Of a stretch of 49,792 bases of DNA, positions 24,428 to 33,010 are shown piece after piece. The translations under genes were made by a program, and so were the position numbers. Positions within the stretch are counted from its first letter, which is position 1. Each line of letters starts with the position of its first letter. The stretch is from Deltaproteobacteria bacterium. Its GTDB lineage: Bacteria > Myxococcota_A > Polyangia > DRWM01 > JAAZOP01. The notes under the pieces were generated by a model. It did no database searches and was not told the DNA's origin. It saw nothing but the letters and a program-made list of their open reading frames with translations. The stretch is from NCBI GenBank assembly GCA_016930215.1, contig JAFGHH010000387.1, positions 1-49,792 of the forward strand, in the 5' to 3' direction.

Positions 24428-27400
24428 TCAGAAGCCTCCGATCGAGAAGTGCAGTGCGCCGAACCCCTCGCCCCAGTCGTCGCGGGGCAGCAGGTTGAAG
24501 CCGTAGTCGAAGGCCAGCGGTCCGACGGGGGTCTGGATGCGCAGGCCGAGGCCGGCGGTGTAGCGCAGCACGGTGAAGTCGAGGTTGCCGGGGTCGCGCC
24601 AGACGTTGCCGATGTCGGAGAAGATCGCCAGGCCGAACGTGTCGCCTACCGGCACGCGCAGTTCGCCGCGGAAGATCAGGAAGAGGTCGCCGCCGGCGGT
24701 GGGGAACTCGCTCGGCGCGTCGGCCACCGACAACGACTCCTGGGGGAAGCCGCGGATCGTCTCGGAGCCGCCCAGGTAGAAGTAGCGGTCGGGAAAAGTG
24801 CGCGAGCCGCGCTCGAGCTGAAACACCTGGCCGTAGCGGGCGGCGAGGGCGAGGACGAGGCCGGCGCCGAGCGGGGCGTAGCCGGAGAGCTGGAACGAGG
24901 TCTTGATCAGGTGGGAGAACGAGCTGACGCCGGTCGAGGCGTCGAACACCGGGTCGAACGAGCGGACCCACTCGGCGTTGGCGACGAAGTACACGCCGCG
25001 GGTCGGGTTGAACGGGTCGTCGCGCCAATCGATGCCGGCGGCGGCGCGGACGACGGCGAAGGTCGAGGTGCCCTGCGGCGTGCGCAGGCGGCGCAGGTCG
25101 TCCGGGCGGATGCAGCCGACGATCGTGGACGTCGACGAACACAGCTCGAAGTCGCCCTCGAAACGCATCAGGTTGTTGTACTCGATGCCGCCCTGCACCA
25201 GGAGTGACAGCAGCTTGCGCCAACCGGTAGAGACGCCGAGGAACACCGACGACAGGTCGGCGCCGTACGACGGGCGGTTCTTGCGCTCGTTGGCCAGGTC
25301 GAGCTGCAGGCCGACCAGCGAGCGCAGGCCGGGGAGGTAGGGGACGGAGAGCGAGGCGACGAGCAGCCGCTCGAGCTGGTCCTGCAGGGACAGCGCGTGA
25401 TAGGTGGTCTCGAAGCTGTGGCTCGCGTCGTCCTCCAGGAAGAACAGCCGGTAGTTCAGCTTGAGCCGCAGGTTGAAACCGATCGCGTAGCCGAACAGGT
25501 TCCGGTAGCCGTAGGAGAGGGCGGCGCGGGCGCCCTCCGCCGTCGAGAACCCGGCGCGCAGCTCGAGCGCCTGCGGACGGTGCTCGCGGACCTGCACCGC
25601 AATCGTCTTCTGCGCCTCGACGACCTCCGGCGCGACGGTGGAGATCGTCACCCCCTGGAAGATGCCGAGCCGCAGCAGGCGCCGCTCGCTCTCCTGGGCC
25701 AGGTCGGGCGAGAACACGTCGCCCTCGGCGAAGGCCAGCGAGCCCAGGATCAGCGACGTCGCGGTGTCGGCGTTGCCCGTGACCTCGATCGCCGCCACCC
25801 GGACCTGCGGACCCTCGACCACGGCGAAGGTCAGCGAGACGGCCGAGCGATCGGCGGAAAACGCCACCTGTCGCTCGACCTGCGCGAACAGGTGGCCGCG
25901 GTCGGCGTACAGGTCGAGGATCGCCTGCCGCGTCTCCTCCACCAGCAGCTCGTTGACCGGGTCGCCCTCCTCCAGCAGGAACACGTCGCGCACGTCCTCC
26001 TCGAGGACCTCCGCCGCGCCCGTGACGGCGATTCCGGCGAGCATCGATTGCACGCCCTCCTCGACATGAAACCGGGGCGTCACGACACCGGCCGCGTCCC
26101 GCGTGGCGGCGAGGGCGGTCACGTGCGCGTCGAGGAAGCCCTCCGAGCGGTAGCGCTCCTCGACCCGCACGGCCGCGTCCCGGTAGGACTGCTCGAGGAA
26201 CACCCGCTCGGGGCCCCAGTCCGCCAGGAACGGCGCCGCCGCCCGCCGGTCCTCCAGCCATCCCTCGCCGGACAGCCCGAGCACGCCGAGCTCGCCCGGG
26301 CGCGGCGATTCGAACAACGAGCCGCCGCGGTCCATCGCGACGGCGACGTTCTCCTCCACCATCGCGTCCAGCTCGGAGGTCTCGAACGCCGTCACGCCGT
26401 CCCACGCGATGCGCGCGACCCCGAGGCGGGTTCCCTCGTGCACGCGGAACCGCAGGAACCACACCATGTCGTCGGCGGGCGCCGCGCGACCCGTCCCGCG
26501 CCAGTCGCCGAACGGGTCGAGCGTCGCCAGGCCGGCGCTCCACGCCGCCGGCTCCTCGAACGGCGTGCGCGGAGGCGGCTCGGCGGGCCTCGCGGTGACG
26601 ACGTCGAACGAGACCTCCGCGTCGGGAAAGCCGAGCGTCCGGTAGTAGGCGGCGATGCGCTCGGCGGCGTCGCCGACCGCGGTCGGCGAAAAGTCGAACG
26701 TCTCGTCGATCGCCGCCAGCTCGGCGAGCTTCGCGGGGGCGACGTGGGCCTGGCCGCCGAACACCACCCGGACCGGCAGGCCGGGGTCGGCGGTCACGGT
26801 CACGTCCACCCGGCCGGCGTCGCGCGGCTCCGCCGTCGGCTCGTCCACCACGACCAGCAGGTAGCCCTCCGCGCGGTAGAACTCCGCCAGCCGCGCGGCC
26901 GCCCGGGTCAGCTCGGGCTGGTCCCACGGGTCTCCCGGGTCGATGTCGACGATCGACCGCAGCAGCGGTTCGGGGTAGAGCAACGCGCCCGCCAGCCGCA
27001 CGACCGCGATGCGGATCGGTTCTCCCTCCGTCACCTCCGCGACCAGCAAAACCCGCCCCGGCTCGCCCGCCTCCTCGGAGTGGAACGTCACGGTCGCGTT
27101 GGGATAGCCGTGCGTCGCGTACGCGGTTTCGATCCGCCCGCGCATCTCCTCGAGCAGGTCCGGATGCTCCTCCGCGTCGGGCACGAAGCCGGCGACCCGC
27201 CGCAGCTCGTGCAAATCCAGGTGGTCGTTGCCGACGGCATCCAGCGCGCGAATCCGACGCCGCTCGTCGAGCCGCACCACGAGCTGGACGCCGCCCGCCA
27301 CCGCCTGGGCGTAGACCCGCACGTCGCAATAGCGGTCGGTGGCCCACAAGGCGTCGATCAGCCGCTGGACCAGCGCGCGCGTGAGCGGCTCTCCGTCGAG

Positions 27401-27559
27401 CCCTTCGATCCCGCCGACCGATTCGGGCTCGACGCCCTCCACGGCGACGTCGACGACGACGCGCCCGAGCAACTCCTCACCGGGCGGCGGCGGGACCTGC
27501 GTCGGCAGGGTCGCGGCAGACACGGCGAAAGCCAGCAACATGGCGCCCACGATGGGCAC
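24428..27559 (-). CDS. BamA/Omp85-superfamily protein with about seven POTRA domains
   Basis: The 1043-residue product begins at GTG 27559 (ATG 27541 is the alternative) with a signal-like start. By strand-helix-helix-strand pattern, seven POTRA domains can be laid out at about 32-98, 102-184, 185-264, 265-378, 381-504, 508-586 and 588-662; the last contains AAIEVTGNADTATSLILGSL and LLRLGIFQGVTIS, typical of a barrel-proximal POTRA. The barrel fills about 665-1043, with YLGGSETIRGFPQESL (the conserved RGF loop that enters the pore) and final strand ALHFSIGGF ending in Phe. E. coli BamA has five POTRA and 810 residues. It could be BamA itself or a TamA-like paralogue; neighbours do not decide. 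Confidence 0.88.
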   Translation of the reverse strand: MPIVGAMLLAFAVSAATLPTQVPPPPGEELLGRVVVDVAVEGVEPESVGGIEGLDGEPLTRALVQRLIDALWATDRYCDVRVYAQAVAGGVQLVVRLDERRRIRALDAVGNDHLDLHELRRVAGFVPDAEEHPDLLEEMRGRIETAYATHGYPNATVTFHSEEAGEPGRVLLVAEVTEGEPIRIAVVRLAGALLYPEPLLRSIVDIDPGDPWDQPELTRAAARLAEFYRAEGYLLVVVDEPTAEPRDAGRVDVTVTADPGLPVRVVFGGQAHVAPAKLAELAAIDETFDFSPTAVGDAAERIAAYYRTLGFPDAEVSFDVVTARPAEPPPRTPFEEPAAWSAGLATLDPFGDWRGTGRAAPADDMVWFLRFRVHEGTRLGVARIAWDGVTAFETSELDAMVEENVAVAMDRGGSLFESPRPGELGVLGLSGEGWLEDRRAAAPFLADWGPERVFLEQSYRDAAVRVEERYRSEGFLDAHVTALAATRDAAGVVTPRFHVEEGVQSMLAGIAVTGAAEVLEEDVRDVFLLEEGDPVNELLVEETRQAILDLYADRGHLFAQVERQVAFSADRSAVSLTFAVVEGPQVRVAAIEVTGNADTATSLILGSLAFAEGDVFSPDLAQESERRLLRLGIFQGVTISTVAPEVVEAQKTIAVQVREHRPQALELRAGFSTAEGARAALSYGYRNLFGYAIGFNLRLKLNYRLFFLEDDASHSFETTYHALSLQDQLERLLVASLSVPYLPGLRSLVGLQLDLANERKNRPSYGADLSSVFLGVSTGWRKLLSLLVQGGIEYNNLMRFEGDFELCSSTSTIVGCIRPDDLRRLRTPQGTSTFAVVRAAAGIDWRDDPFNPTRGVYFVANAEWVRSFDPVFDASTGVSSFSHLIKTSFQLSGYAPLGAGLVLALAARYGQVFQLERGSRTFPDRYFYLGGSETIRGFPQESLSVADAPSEFPTAGGDLFLIFRGELRVPVGDTFGLAIFSDIGNVWRDPGNLDFTVLRYTAGLGLRIQTPVGPLAFDYGFNLLPRDDWGEGFGALHFSIGGF

Positions 27560-27633
27560 TCTCGACGCTCCGCGCGGCGGATGTCAACTGTGCGGCAGGG
27601 CAGGGCGGGGGTCGGGTCCGGCCCGGACGGCGG

Positions 27634-30600
27634 TCAGCGGCGACGACGGCGGAGGATCAGCAGGCCGAGCGCGGCGAGCAGGCCGGCCCACCGGATGTCG
27701 TCCGGCGAGCCGCCCGCCGCTCGGCAGCCGCAACCGCCGTCGTCCGCCGGCGGGAAGACGGCGCCGTCCGCACCGTCCTCGACACCGTCCTCGACGGTGT
27801 CGGCGAGGTCGTCAACGCCGATGCCGTCCTCCTCGACGGCATCGGCATCGGCGTCGGCATCGGCGTCGGCGTCGGCATCGGCCGACTCGGGCACGCAGGC
27901 GTCGCCGTCGCAGACGTAGCCGTCCGCGCAGTCCACGTCGTCGCCGCAGGAATCGAGGCAGGCGTCGGGGCCGCAGACGTACGGCGCGCAGTCGACCGGG
28001 TCCGGGATCGCGCAGTCGCCCAGGCCGTTGCAGACGCCGGCGGCGACCGCGGCCCCCGCGTCGCACGAGGGTTCGGAGCAGACCGTCGTCTCGTCCGGGA
28101 AGCTGCAGGCGTCGGTCGTGGTGCCGTCGCAGCTCGCGGCGCAGTCGCCGGTGCCGGCGCAGGCGTCTCGTCCGCCGTGCGGGTCGCCGGTGACGGGACC
28201 GCAGGTCCCTTCGGCGTCGGTCAGGTCGCAGGCCTCGCACTGGCCGTCGCAGGCCCCGTCGCAGCAGTAGCCATCGACGCAGAAGCCGCCGGCGCACTGG
28301 CCGTCGCCGGCGCAGGCCTCGCCGACGTCGAGCCGGGCCACGCAGATGCCGCCGGAGCAGTAGCTGGCGTCGTCACAGTCCTCATCGACGGTGCAGTCGC
28401 CTCCGCACAGGTCGCCCTCGCAGGCGTACGGGCTGCAATCCTGGGTCTGCTCGGCGGGGCAGGCGCCGTCGCCCTGGCAGAACGCCGCGAGGATTGCCAC
28501 GTCGGCGGTGCAGGAGGCGGCCCGACACTCCACGGTGTCGCCCGGGTAGGCGCAGCCGGTCGGGTCGGTGCCGTCGCAGGCGCCGTCGCAGGCCGAGCCG
28601 TCGGCGGCGCAGGCGGTGCGGCTGCCGTGCGGCGTGCCGGTCACCGGGCTGCAGGTGCCGCGGGCGCCGGAGACGTCGCACGCCTCGCACTGCCGGTCGC
28701 AGTCGGTGTTGCAGCACACGCCGTCGACGCAGTGCCCGGAGCTGCACGCCGCGTCGGCGGTGCAGGGCGTCCCGAGATCGCCGCGCGGAACGCAGGCGCC
28801 GGCATCGCACCAGTTGGCAGCGGTGCAGTCGGCGTCGGTGCCGCAGGCGTCGAGGCAGGCGTCGGCGCCGCAGACGTACGGGTCGCACGCGGTGATCACC
28901 GCCGCAGGGCAGAGGGCCGAGCTGCCGGTGCAGTCGGCGGCCGCGGTGGCCTGGCCGCTCGCACAGCTCGCGGTCCGGCAGTCGGTGCCGGAAGCGGCGA
29001 ACCCGTCCGTCGGGCAAGCGACGGCGGAGCCGGTGCAGTTCTCGGCGACGTCGCAGACGTCGATTGCGGCGCGGCAGACCGTCACGCTCGAGGCGAGAAC
29101 ATCGGCGGGGCAGTCGGTCGCGGTGCCGCTGCAGATCTCGGCGAGGTCGCAGACGTCGGCGGCGGCGCGGCAGGTGTAGCCGGCCGTTCGCAGGACGTCG
29201 GAGGGACAGGTCGTGGTCGCGCCGGAACAGGATTCCGGGAGGTCGCAGTCTCCGGCCGCGGTGCGGCACTCGTAGGAGGCGGGCCGGAAGACGTTGGTCG
29301 GGCAGGCGGCGGCGGAGCCGGTGCAGGTTTCGGCGACGTCGCAATCGCCCGCGGCGGCGCGGCACTCGTAGGACGAGGAGCGGAAGACGTTGGCCGGGCA
29401 GGCGGCGGCGGAGCCGGTGCAGGATTCGGCGAGGTCGCAGTCGCCCGCGGCGGCCCGACACTCGTAGGACGAGGAGCGGAAGACGTTGGTCGGGCAGGCG
29501 GCGGTGGAGCCGGTGCAGGATTCGGCGAGGTCGCAGTCGCCCGCGGCGGTCCGGCACTCGTAGGAGGCGGGTCGGAAGACGTTGGTCGGGCAGGTGGCGG
29601 CGGAGCCGGTGCAGGATTCGGCGAGGTCGCAGTCTCCGGCGGCGGCCCGGCACTCGTAGGAGGCGGGCCGGAAGACGTTGGCCGGGCAGGTGGCGGCGGA
29701 GCCGGTGCAGGATTCCGCCAGGTCGCAGTCTCCCGTGGCGGCGCGGCACTCGTAGGACGAGGAGCGGAAGACGTTGGTCGGGCAGGCGGCGGCGGAGCCG
29801 GTGCAGGATTCCGCCAGGTCGCAGTCTCCGGCGGCGGCGCGGCACTCGTAGGAGGCCGGGCGGAAGGTGTCGGCGGGGCAGGACATCGAAGTCGAGACGC
29901 AGGCTTCGGCGAGGTCGCAGTCGCCTGCTGCGGCGCGACAGGTGACCGTGGGGGCCACGGCGGAGCTCAGGGCGGTGCACGTGCCGTCGGCGGTGCCGCC
30001 GGCGAGGAGGCTGCAGGCCTGGCAGTCGTCGGTCGCGGAGCCGCCGCAGGCCGAGTTGCAGCACACACCGTCGGTGCAGAAGCCCGAGCCGCACTGGGCG
30101 TCGTCGGTGCACGGAGTGCCGTTGGTCCCCCAGACGGCGCCGGGCGTGATCTCGGCCGCCGGATGGTAGTAGAAGTCCACGGTGCAGTCGTTCGAGTCCT
30201 CCCGCGGCTGCGGGCGCTCGATGGAGCGGGACTGGGCCGGGGCGCCGCGGTAGGTGGTGCCCGGATAGGGCGTGGTCGGGCTGCCCCAACCCGCGACATC
30301 GATGACCGTGAAGAACGGGTCGAGCAGCAGCAGTTCGTCGTTGCCGTTGCCGAGGTTGATGCCCGTAACGCCGCCGGTCGCCCAGACCGGCACGGCGACG
30401 AGGTTCGGGACGGTCACGGAGCCGGCGGCCAGCTCGAAGTCGGGCGCCGGGTGCGTCGGGAACTCGCCGGCATAGGTGCCGGAGTTGTTTGCAATCAGCA
30501 CGACGTCGGCGGCGGCCATGACGGCGCCGGCCGGGAAGGCGCCGGCGCCTTCCCCCTGGTCGACGGTCTCCTCGTCGGAGATCGCGAACGCCAGCGAGCC

Positions 30601-31509
30601 GGCGGCGAGCGGCAAGACGACGCCGGTACGGTTGTAGAGTTCGTACCATTCGGCCCCGGGCTCGGTGACGGCGTCGGACAGCACCTCGTTGACCACGAGC
30701 GGAGGCGAGGGCTCGGTGTCGGGGTCGAGGTGGAACCAGAGCTGGAAATGGTAGTCGACCACTCCGTCCGAAACCTCGGCCCAGGTGTTCGAGGTGAGGC
30801 CGGGGTTGGCGTAGTTGGTGACGGCGTCCAGCGCGTCGCTGCTCGGCTCGACGGAGGACGGCGGGTCCCAGGCGTCGTCCGCGGTGTTGCTGCGCAGGGC
30901 GATCACGGTGAGCTGGACCGGGACCGAGGGGGCGCCGCCGAGGGAGGTCCAGGGGATCGCGAGCTCGATCACCTCGTTGACCGCCGAGATCGCCTGGAAG
31001 CCCGACATCATGCCGGTCCAGGAGGCGTCGTAGACCATCGGAGCGATGCTGCCCGAACCGAAGCGGGTGACGATCAAGTGTTCCCACGCCGCCTCGGCCG
31101 TCGTCTGGGTTTCGGAGTTCCCGCCGAACCACCGCTGGCCGCTGCCCGGGGTGTAGTCCCGGTCGAAGGCGACCTGGAGTTGCGGCGCGCCGTCGCCCGT
31201 CTCGACATCGATGTCCGTCATGCGCGCCAGCACGTACAGGTTGACCCGGTCGGCGGTGACCCGGAGCTCGCGCAGATCGACCCGACCGTCGGGGCCGGCG
31301 AAGTCGGTGCGTTCGTCGCCCTGGGCGTCGGTCCAGACGTACTCACCCTGAAGCACCACGTTGCGGCCGAGGTGGCCGGTGTTGACGTTGGTGGGACGGG
31401 CCATCGTCCAGTCGGCCGGGTCGCCGTCGGCGGTGACGACGTGGGCCGCGGCAAGGTTCGTCCCGGCGAGCAGCGTCGCGAACAGAACGACGACGAGACA
31501 GCGGTGCAT
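27634..31509 (-). CDS. Large exported protein with lamin-tail domain, ten disintegrin-like Cys repeats and a MYXO-CTERM-like tail
   Basis: A 1291-residue protein. Start at 31509 is fixed by GGAGGA and by the signal MHRCLVVVLFATLLAGTNLAAA; the open frame upstream is not coding. Residues about 25-270 are a beta-rich domain, about 280-455 include a lamin-tail-like region (VVNEVLSDAVTEPGAEWYEL). From about 520 come Cys-rich modules: ten tandem 32-residue units of CRAAAGDCDLAESCTGSAAA type, then CxxxxDC and GxxCCNTDCDRQCEACD units. A seven-unit Asp-Ala linker precedes the C-terminus, which has GGCGCRAAG, a hydrophobic span AGLLAALGLLIL and RRRRR: the MYXO-CTERM layout, recognised by myxosortase for surface anchoring. 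Function is unknown; adhesion is a guess. Confidence 0.88.
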   Translation of the reverse strand: MHRCLVVVLFATLLAGTNLAAAHVVTADGDPADWTMARPTNVNTGHLGRNVVLQGEYVWTDAQGDERTDFAGPDGRVDLRELRVTADRVNLYVLARMTDIDVETGDGAPQLQVAFDRDYTPGSGQRWFGGNSETQTTAEAAWEHLIVTRFGSGSIAPMVYDASWTGMMSGFQAISAVNEVIELAIPWTSLGGAPSVPVQLTVIALRSNTADDAWDPPSSVEPSSDALDAVTNYANPGLTSNTWAEVSDGVVDYHFQLWFHLDPDTEPSPPLVVNEVLSDAVTEPGAEWYELYNRTGVVLPLAAGSLAFAISDEETVDQGEGAGAFPAGAVMAAADVVLIANNSGTYAGEFPTHPAPDFELAAGSVTVPNLVAVPVWATGGVTGINLGNGNDELLLLDPFFTVIDVAGWGSPTTPYPGTTYRGAPAQSRSIERPQPREDSNDCTVDFYYHPAAEITPGAVWGTNGTPCTDDAQCGSGFCTDGVCCNSACGGSATDDCQACSLLAGGTADGTCTALSSAVAPTVTCRAAAGDCDLAEACVSTSMSCPADTFRPASYECRAAAGDCDLAESCTGSAAACPTNVFRSSSYECRAATGDCDLAESCTGSAATCPANVFRPASYECRAAAGDCDLAESCTGSAATCPTNVFRPASYECRTAAGDCDLAESCTGSTAACPTNVFRSSSYECRAAAGDCDLAESCTGSAAACPANVFRSSSYECRAAAGDCDVAETCTGSAAACPTNVFRPASYECRTAAGDCDLPESCSGATTTCPSDVLRTAGYTCRAAADVCDLAEICSGTATDCPADVLASSVTVCRAAIDVCDVAENCTGSAVACPTDGFAASGTDCRTASCASGQATAAADCTGSSALCPAAVITACDPYVCGADACLDACGTDADCTAANWCDAGACVPRGDLGTPCTADAACSSGHCVDGVCCNTDCDRQCEACDVSGARGTCSPVTGTPHGSRTACAADGSACDGACDGTDPTGCAYPGDTVECRAASCTADVAILAAFCQGDGACPAEQTQDCSPYACEGDLCGGDCTVDEDCDDASYCSGGICVARLDVGEACAGDGQCAGGFCVDGYCCDGACDGQCEACDLTDAEGTCGPVTGDPHGGRDACAGTGDCAASCDGTTTDACSFPDETTVCSEPSCDAGAAVAAGVCNGLGDCAIPDPVDCAPYVCGPDACLDSCGDDVDCADGYVCDGDACVPESADADADADADADADAVEEDGIGVDDLADTVEDGVEDGADGAVFPPADDGGCGCRAAGGSPDDIRWAGLLAALGLLILRRRRR
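27838..27882 (-). repeat. Hexanucleotide repeat encoding an Asp-Ala linker
   Basis: Seven and a half GCYGAY-type units encode (Ala-Asp)n just before the C-terminal anchor of the 27634-31509 protein. The wobble bases vary (GAT/GAC), so the peptide is conserved more strictly than the DNA. Confidence 0.85.
28981..29940 (-). repeat. Tandem array of ten 96-bp units encoding disintegrin-like Cys motifs
   Basis: Ten contiguous units of exactly 96 bp (32 codons) without spacer. Units 2-7 (counted from the protein N-terminus) are nearly identical; units 1 and 8-10 have diverged, as expected if the array grew by recombination in its centre. Each unit has four Cys in fixed positions (1, 8, 14, 21). It lies inside a gene. 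Confidence 0.92.
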
Positions 31510-31709
31510 GGGTCCTCCTCCCGTGAGCCCGGCGGCAACCAGCCGAGCAGCGGCCTGCGGCGATCGGCTTCCCCTGCCGTCGGGCGCCCGCCGGGGCCAA
31601 CCTTGGCCCGCGGGGTGGTCCGGGTCAAGTGGAGACGAGCGGACGACCCGGCAGCGGACCGGCCCGTCTGGCGCGGTCGGCGAGGTCGTGCAGGCGGCCT
31701 TCGGCCGGG
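31510..31709. other. Intergenic region between two minus-strand surface-protein genes
   Basis: 200 bases. A minus-strand TTGACC near 31622-31627 could be a -35 for the downstream gene, but the -10 at the right spacing is poor. GC-rich inverted repeats around 31585-31615 could act as a weak terminator for the upstream gene. No gene seen. Confidence 0.3.
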
Positions 31710-32840
31710 TCAGATGATGATCGTGCCGGGATCGACCGGGTCGGGCGACCACTGGAAGTTGTCGATGATCACGGTCGAGTCGTAGATCCCGTCGCCCTCG
31801 TCGTGGATCGAGAAGGTCAACGTGAACTCCTCGCCCGGCGCGATTTCCCAGGAGGTGCGCAACCAGCCGGTGGAGGAGCCGCAGACGGTACGCGAGAAGT
31901 CCTCGTTCGTGCACATCCCGTCGTAGCCCGTGCCGGCGATGTTCGTCACCGGCGGGTCCTCGAAGAACGCGTTGTCGATCTCGATCTCGTGGTCGCCCTC
32001 GTCGAACGAAATGTTCTGCCGCTCGCCCGTCGCCGGGCGGTCGATGATCGCGTAGAACGTGTCGTTGTACCCCTCGTCGACCCACTCCGGGTACTCGGTG
32101 CTGAGGTAGACGAAATCGAAGGAGAAACCCACCGCGTTGCGGGGTGCCCGGAAGTTCAGCACCAACTGGTGCGTGTCGCAGATCAGGGCGCCGTCCGAGC
32201 CGGAGGGCGACGGGTCGGCCTCATGCGCCTCCGTCTCGCAGGTGTTGAACAGGCCGCTCATGTAGTAGTCGGTACCGACCTGGCGACGCCCGTCCGGGCA
32301 GTACTCGGGATTGCACAAGGCGATGTCGAGCGGGGCGGTGCCGAGCAGGGTGTAGGCGCAGCCGAAGCGCGGGCCCAGGTCGTTGCCCGGGTCGCCGAAG
32401 CGGGTCAGCGTGCCCGCCCCGCTGCCGCAGCCCGGGGCGAAGCAGACTTCGTCCCACGAAACCAGGAAACGGCTGTCGCACAGGTCGAGCCCGTCGGGCA
32501 GGTTCGGGTCGGCGTGGCAGTCGCAGCTCTCGTCCTCGTCGACCGCGCCGTCGCAATCGTCGTCCCGCAGGTTCCCCGGCACCTCGAAGGCCGTGGGGTT
32601 GATCCGCGGCTCGGTGTCGTCGCAGTCGCCGGTGGCGGGCGAGTACCCGTCGAGGTCGAGGTCCAGCCCGAACATGTCGGGAGCCTCCACGACCTCCACG
32701 GGACCCGATCCGTCGTCCGCGGGCAACGTGCCCTCGTCGAGGACGTCGCGACCGTAGTCCGGAACCGTCGTCGAATCGTCGTTCGGGCTGCAGGCGACGG
32801 TCGCCAGTCCGACCAGCAGGCAGGCAAGCGCGCGGTTCAT
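31710..32840 (-). CDS. Lipoprotein with choice-of-anchor domain and putative metal-binding motif
   Basis: A 376-residue lipoprotein; start 32840 follows GGGAGGT and the signal MNRALACLLVGLATVAC gives lipidation at Cys 17. A DCDDTEPRINPTAFEV, NLRDDDCDGAVDED segment (about 70-105) is the putative metal-binding motif common in myxobacterial exported proteins. The C-terminal half, with ALCNPEYCPDG, LVLNFRAPRNAVGFSFDFVY, LSTEYPEWV and GYNDTFYAI, matches the choice-of-anchor L domain, a beta-sandwich found beside many different surface anchors. No catalytic motif. Probably surface binding. Confidence 0.82.
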   Translation of the reverse strand: MNRALACLLVGLATVACSPNDDSTTVPDYGRDVLDEGTLPADDGSGPVEVVEAPDMFGLDLDLDGYSPATGDCDDTEPRINPTAFEVPGNLRDDDCDGAVDEDESCDCHADPNLPDGLDLCDSRFLVSWDEVCFAPGCGSGAGTLTRFGDPGNDLGPRFGCAYTLLGTAPLDIALCNPEYCPDGRRQVGTDYYMSGLFNTCETEAHEADPSPSGSDGALICDTHQLVLNFRAPRNAVGFSFDFVYLSTEYPEWVDEGYNDTFYAIIDRPATGERQNISFDEGDHEIEIDNAFFEDPPVTNIAGTGYDGMCTNEDFSRTVCGSSTGWLRTSWEIAPGEEFTLTFSIHDEGDGIYDSTVIIDNFQWSPDPVDPGTIII

Positions 32841-33010
32841 GGTGACCTCCCGGGTCCTTCCGACCCGCCCCAAGAGTAGCGCAAAACGGCCCGCGATGGT
32901 TGCACGGCAGGAACCGGACGCCTACGCTGTGCCGCGAAGGGCGGTGACGGAGCGGAAACCGCGGTCGGTCGACACGACCCCCATCCGGTCTGCCGCCGGG
33001 AGGTTCGAAG
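32841..33010. promoter_or_regulatory. Divergent promoter region (choice-of-anchor lipoprotein / heparinase-like gene)
   Basis: 170 bases between two divergent starts. On the plus strand TTGCAC (32900-32905) and TACGCT (32923-32928) are 17 bases apart, each 3 of 6 to consensus, which is usual for vegetative promoters in GC-rich myxobacteria. No clear minus-strand promoter was found. Confidence 0.35.

Noticed and set aside
28981-29940. The 96-bp direct repeats as a possible CRISPR array
   Set aside because: The units are contiguous without spacers, far longer than CRISPR repeats, and encode a regular Cys framework.
28177-31785. Very long plus-strand open frame (about 1200 codons) opposite the Cys-repeat gene
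   Set aside because: It is Gly/Ala/Arg-rich with repeats that simply mirror the 96-bp units, has no ribosome-binding site or signal peptide, and is an antisense by-product of high GC.
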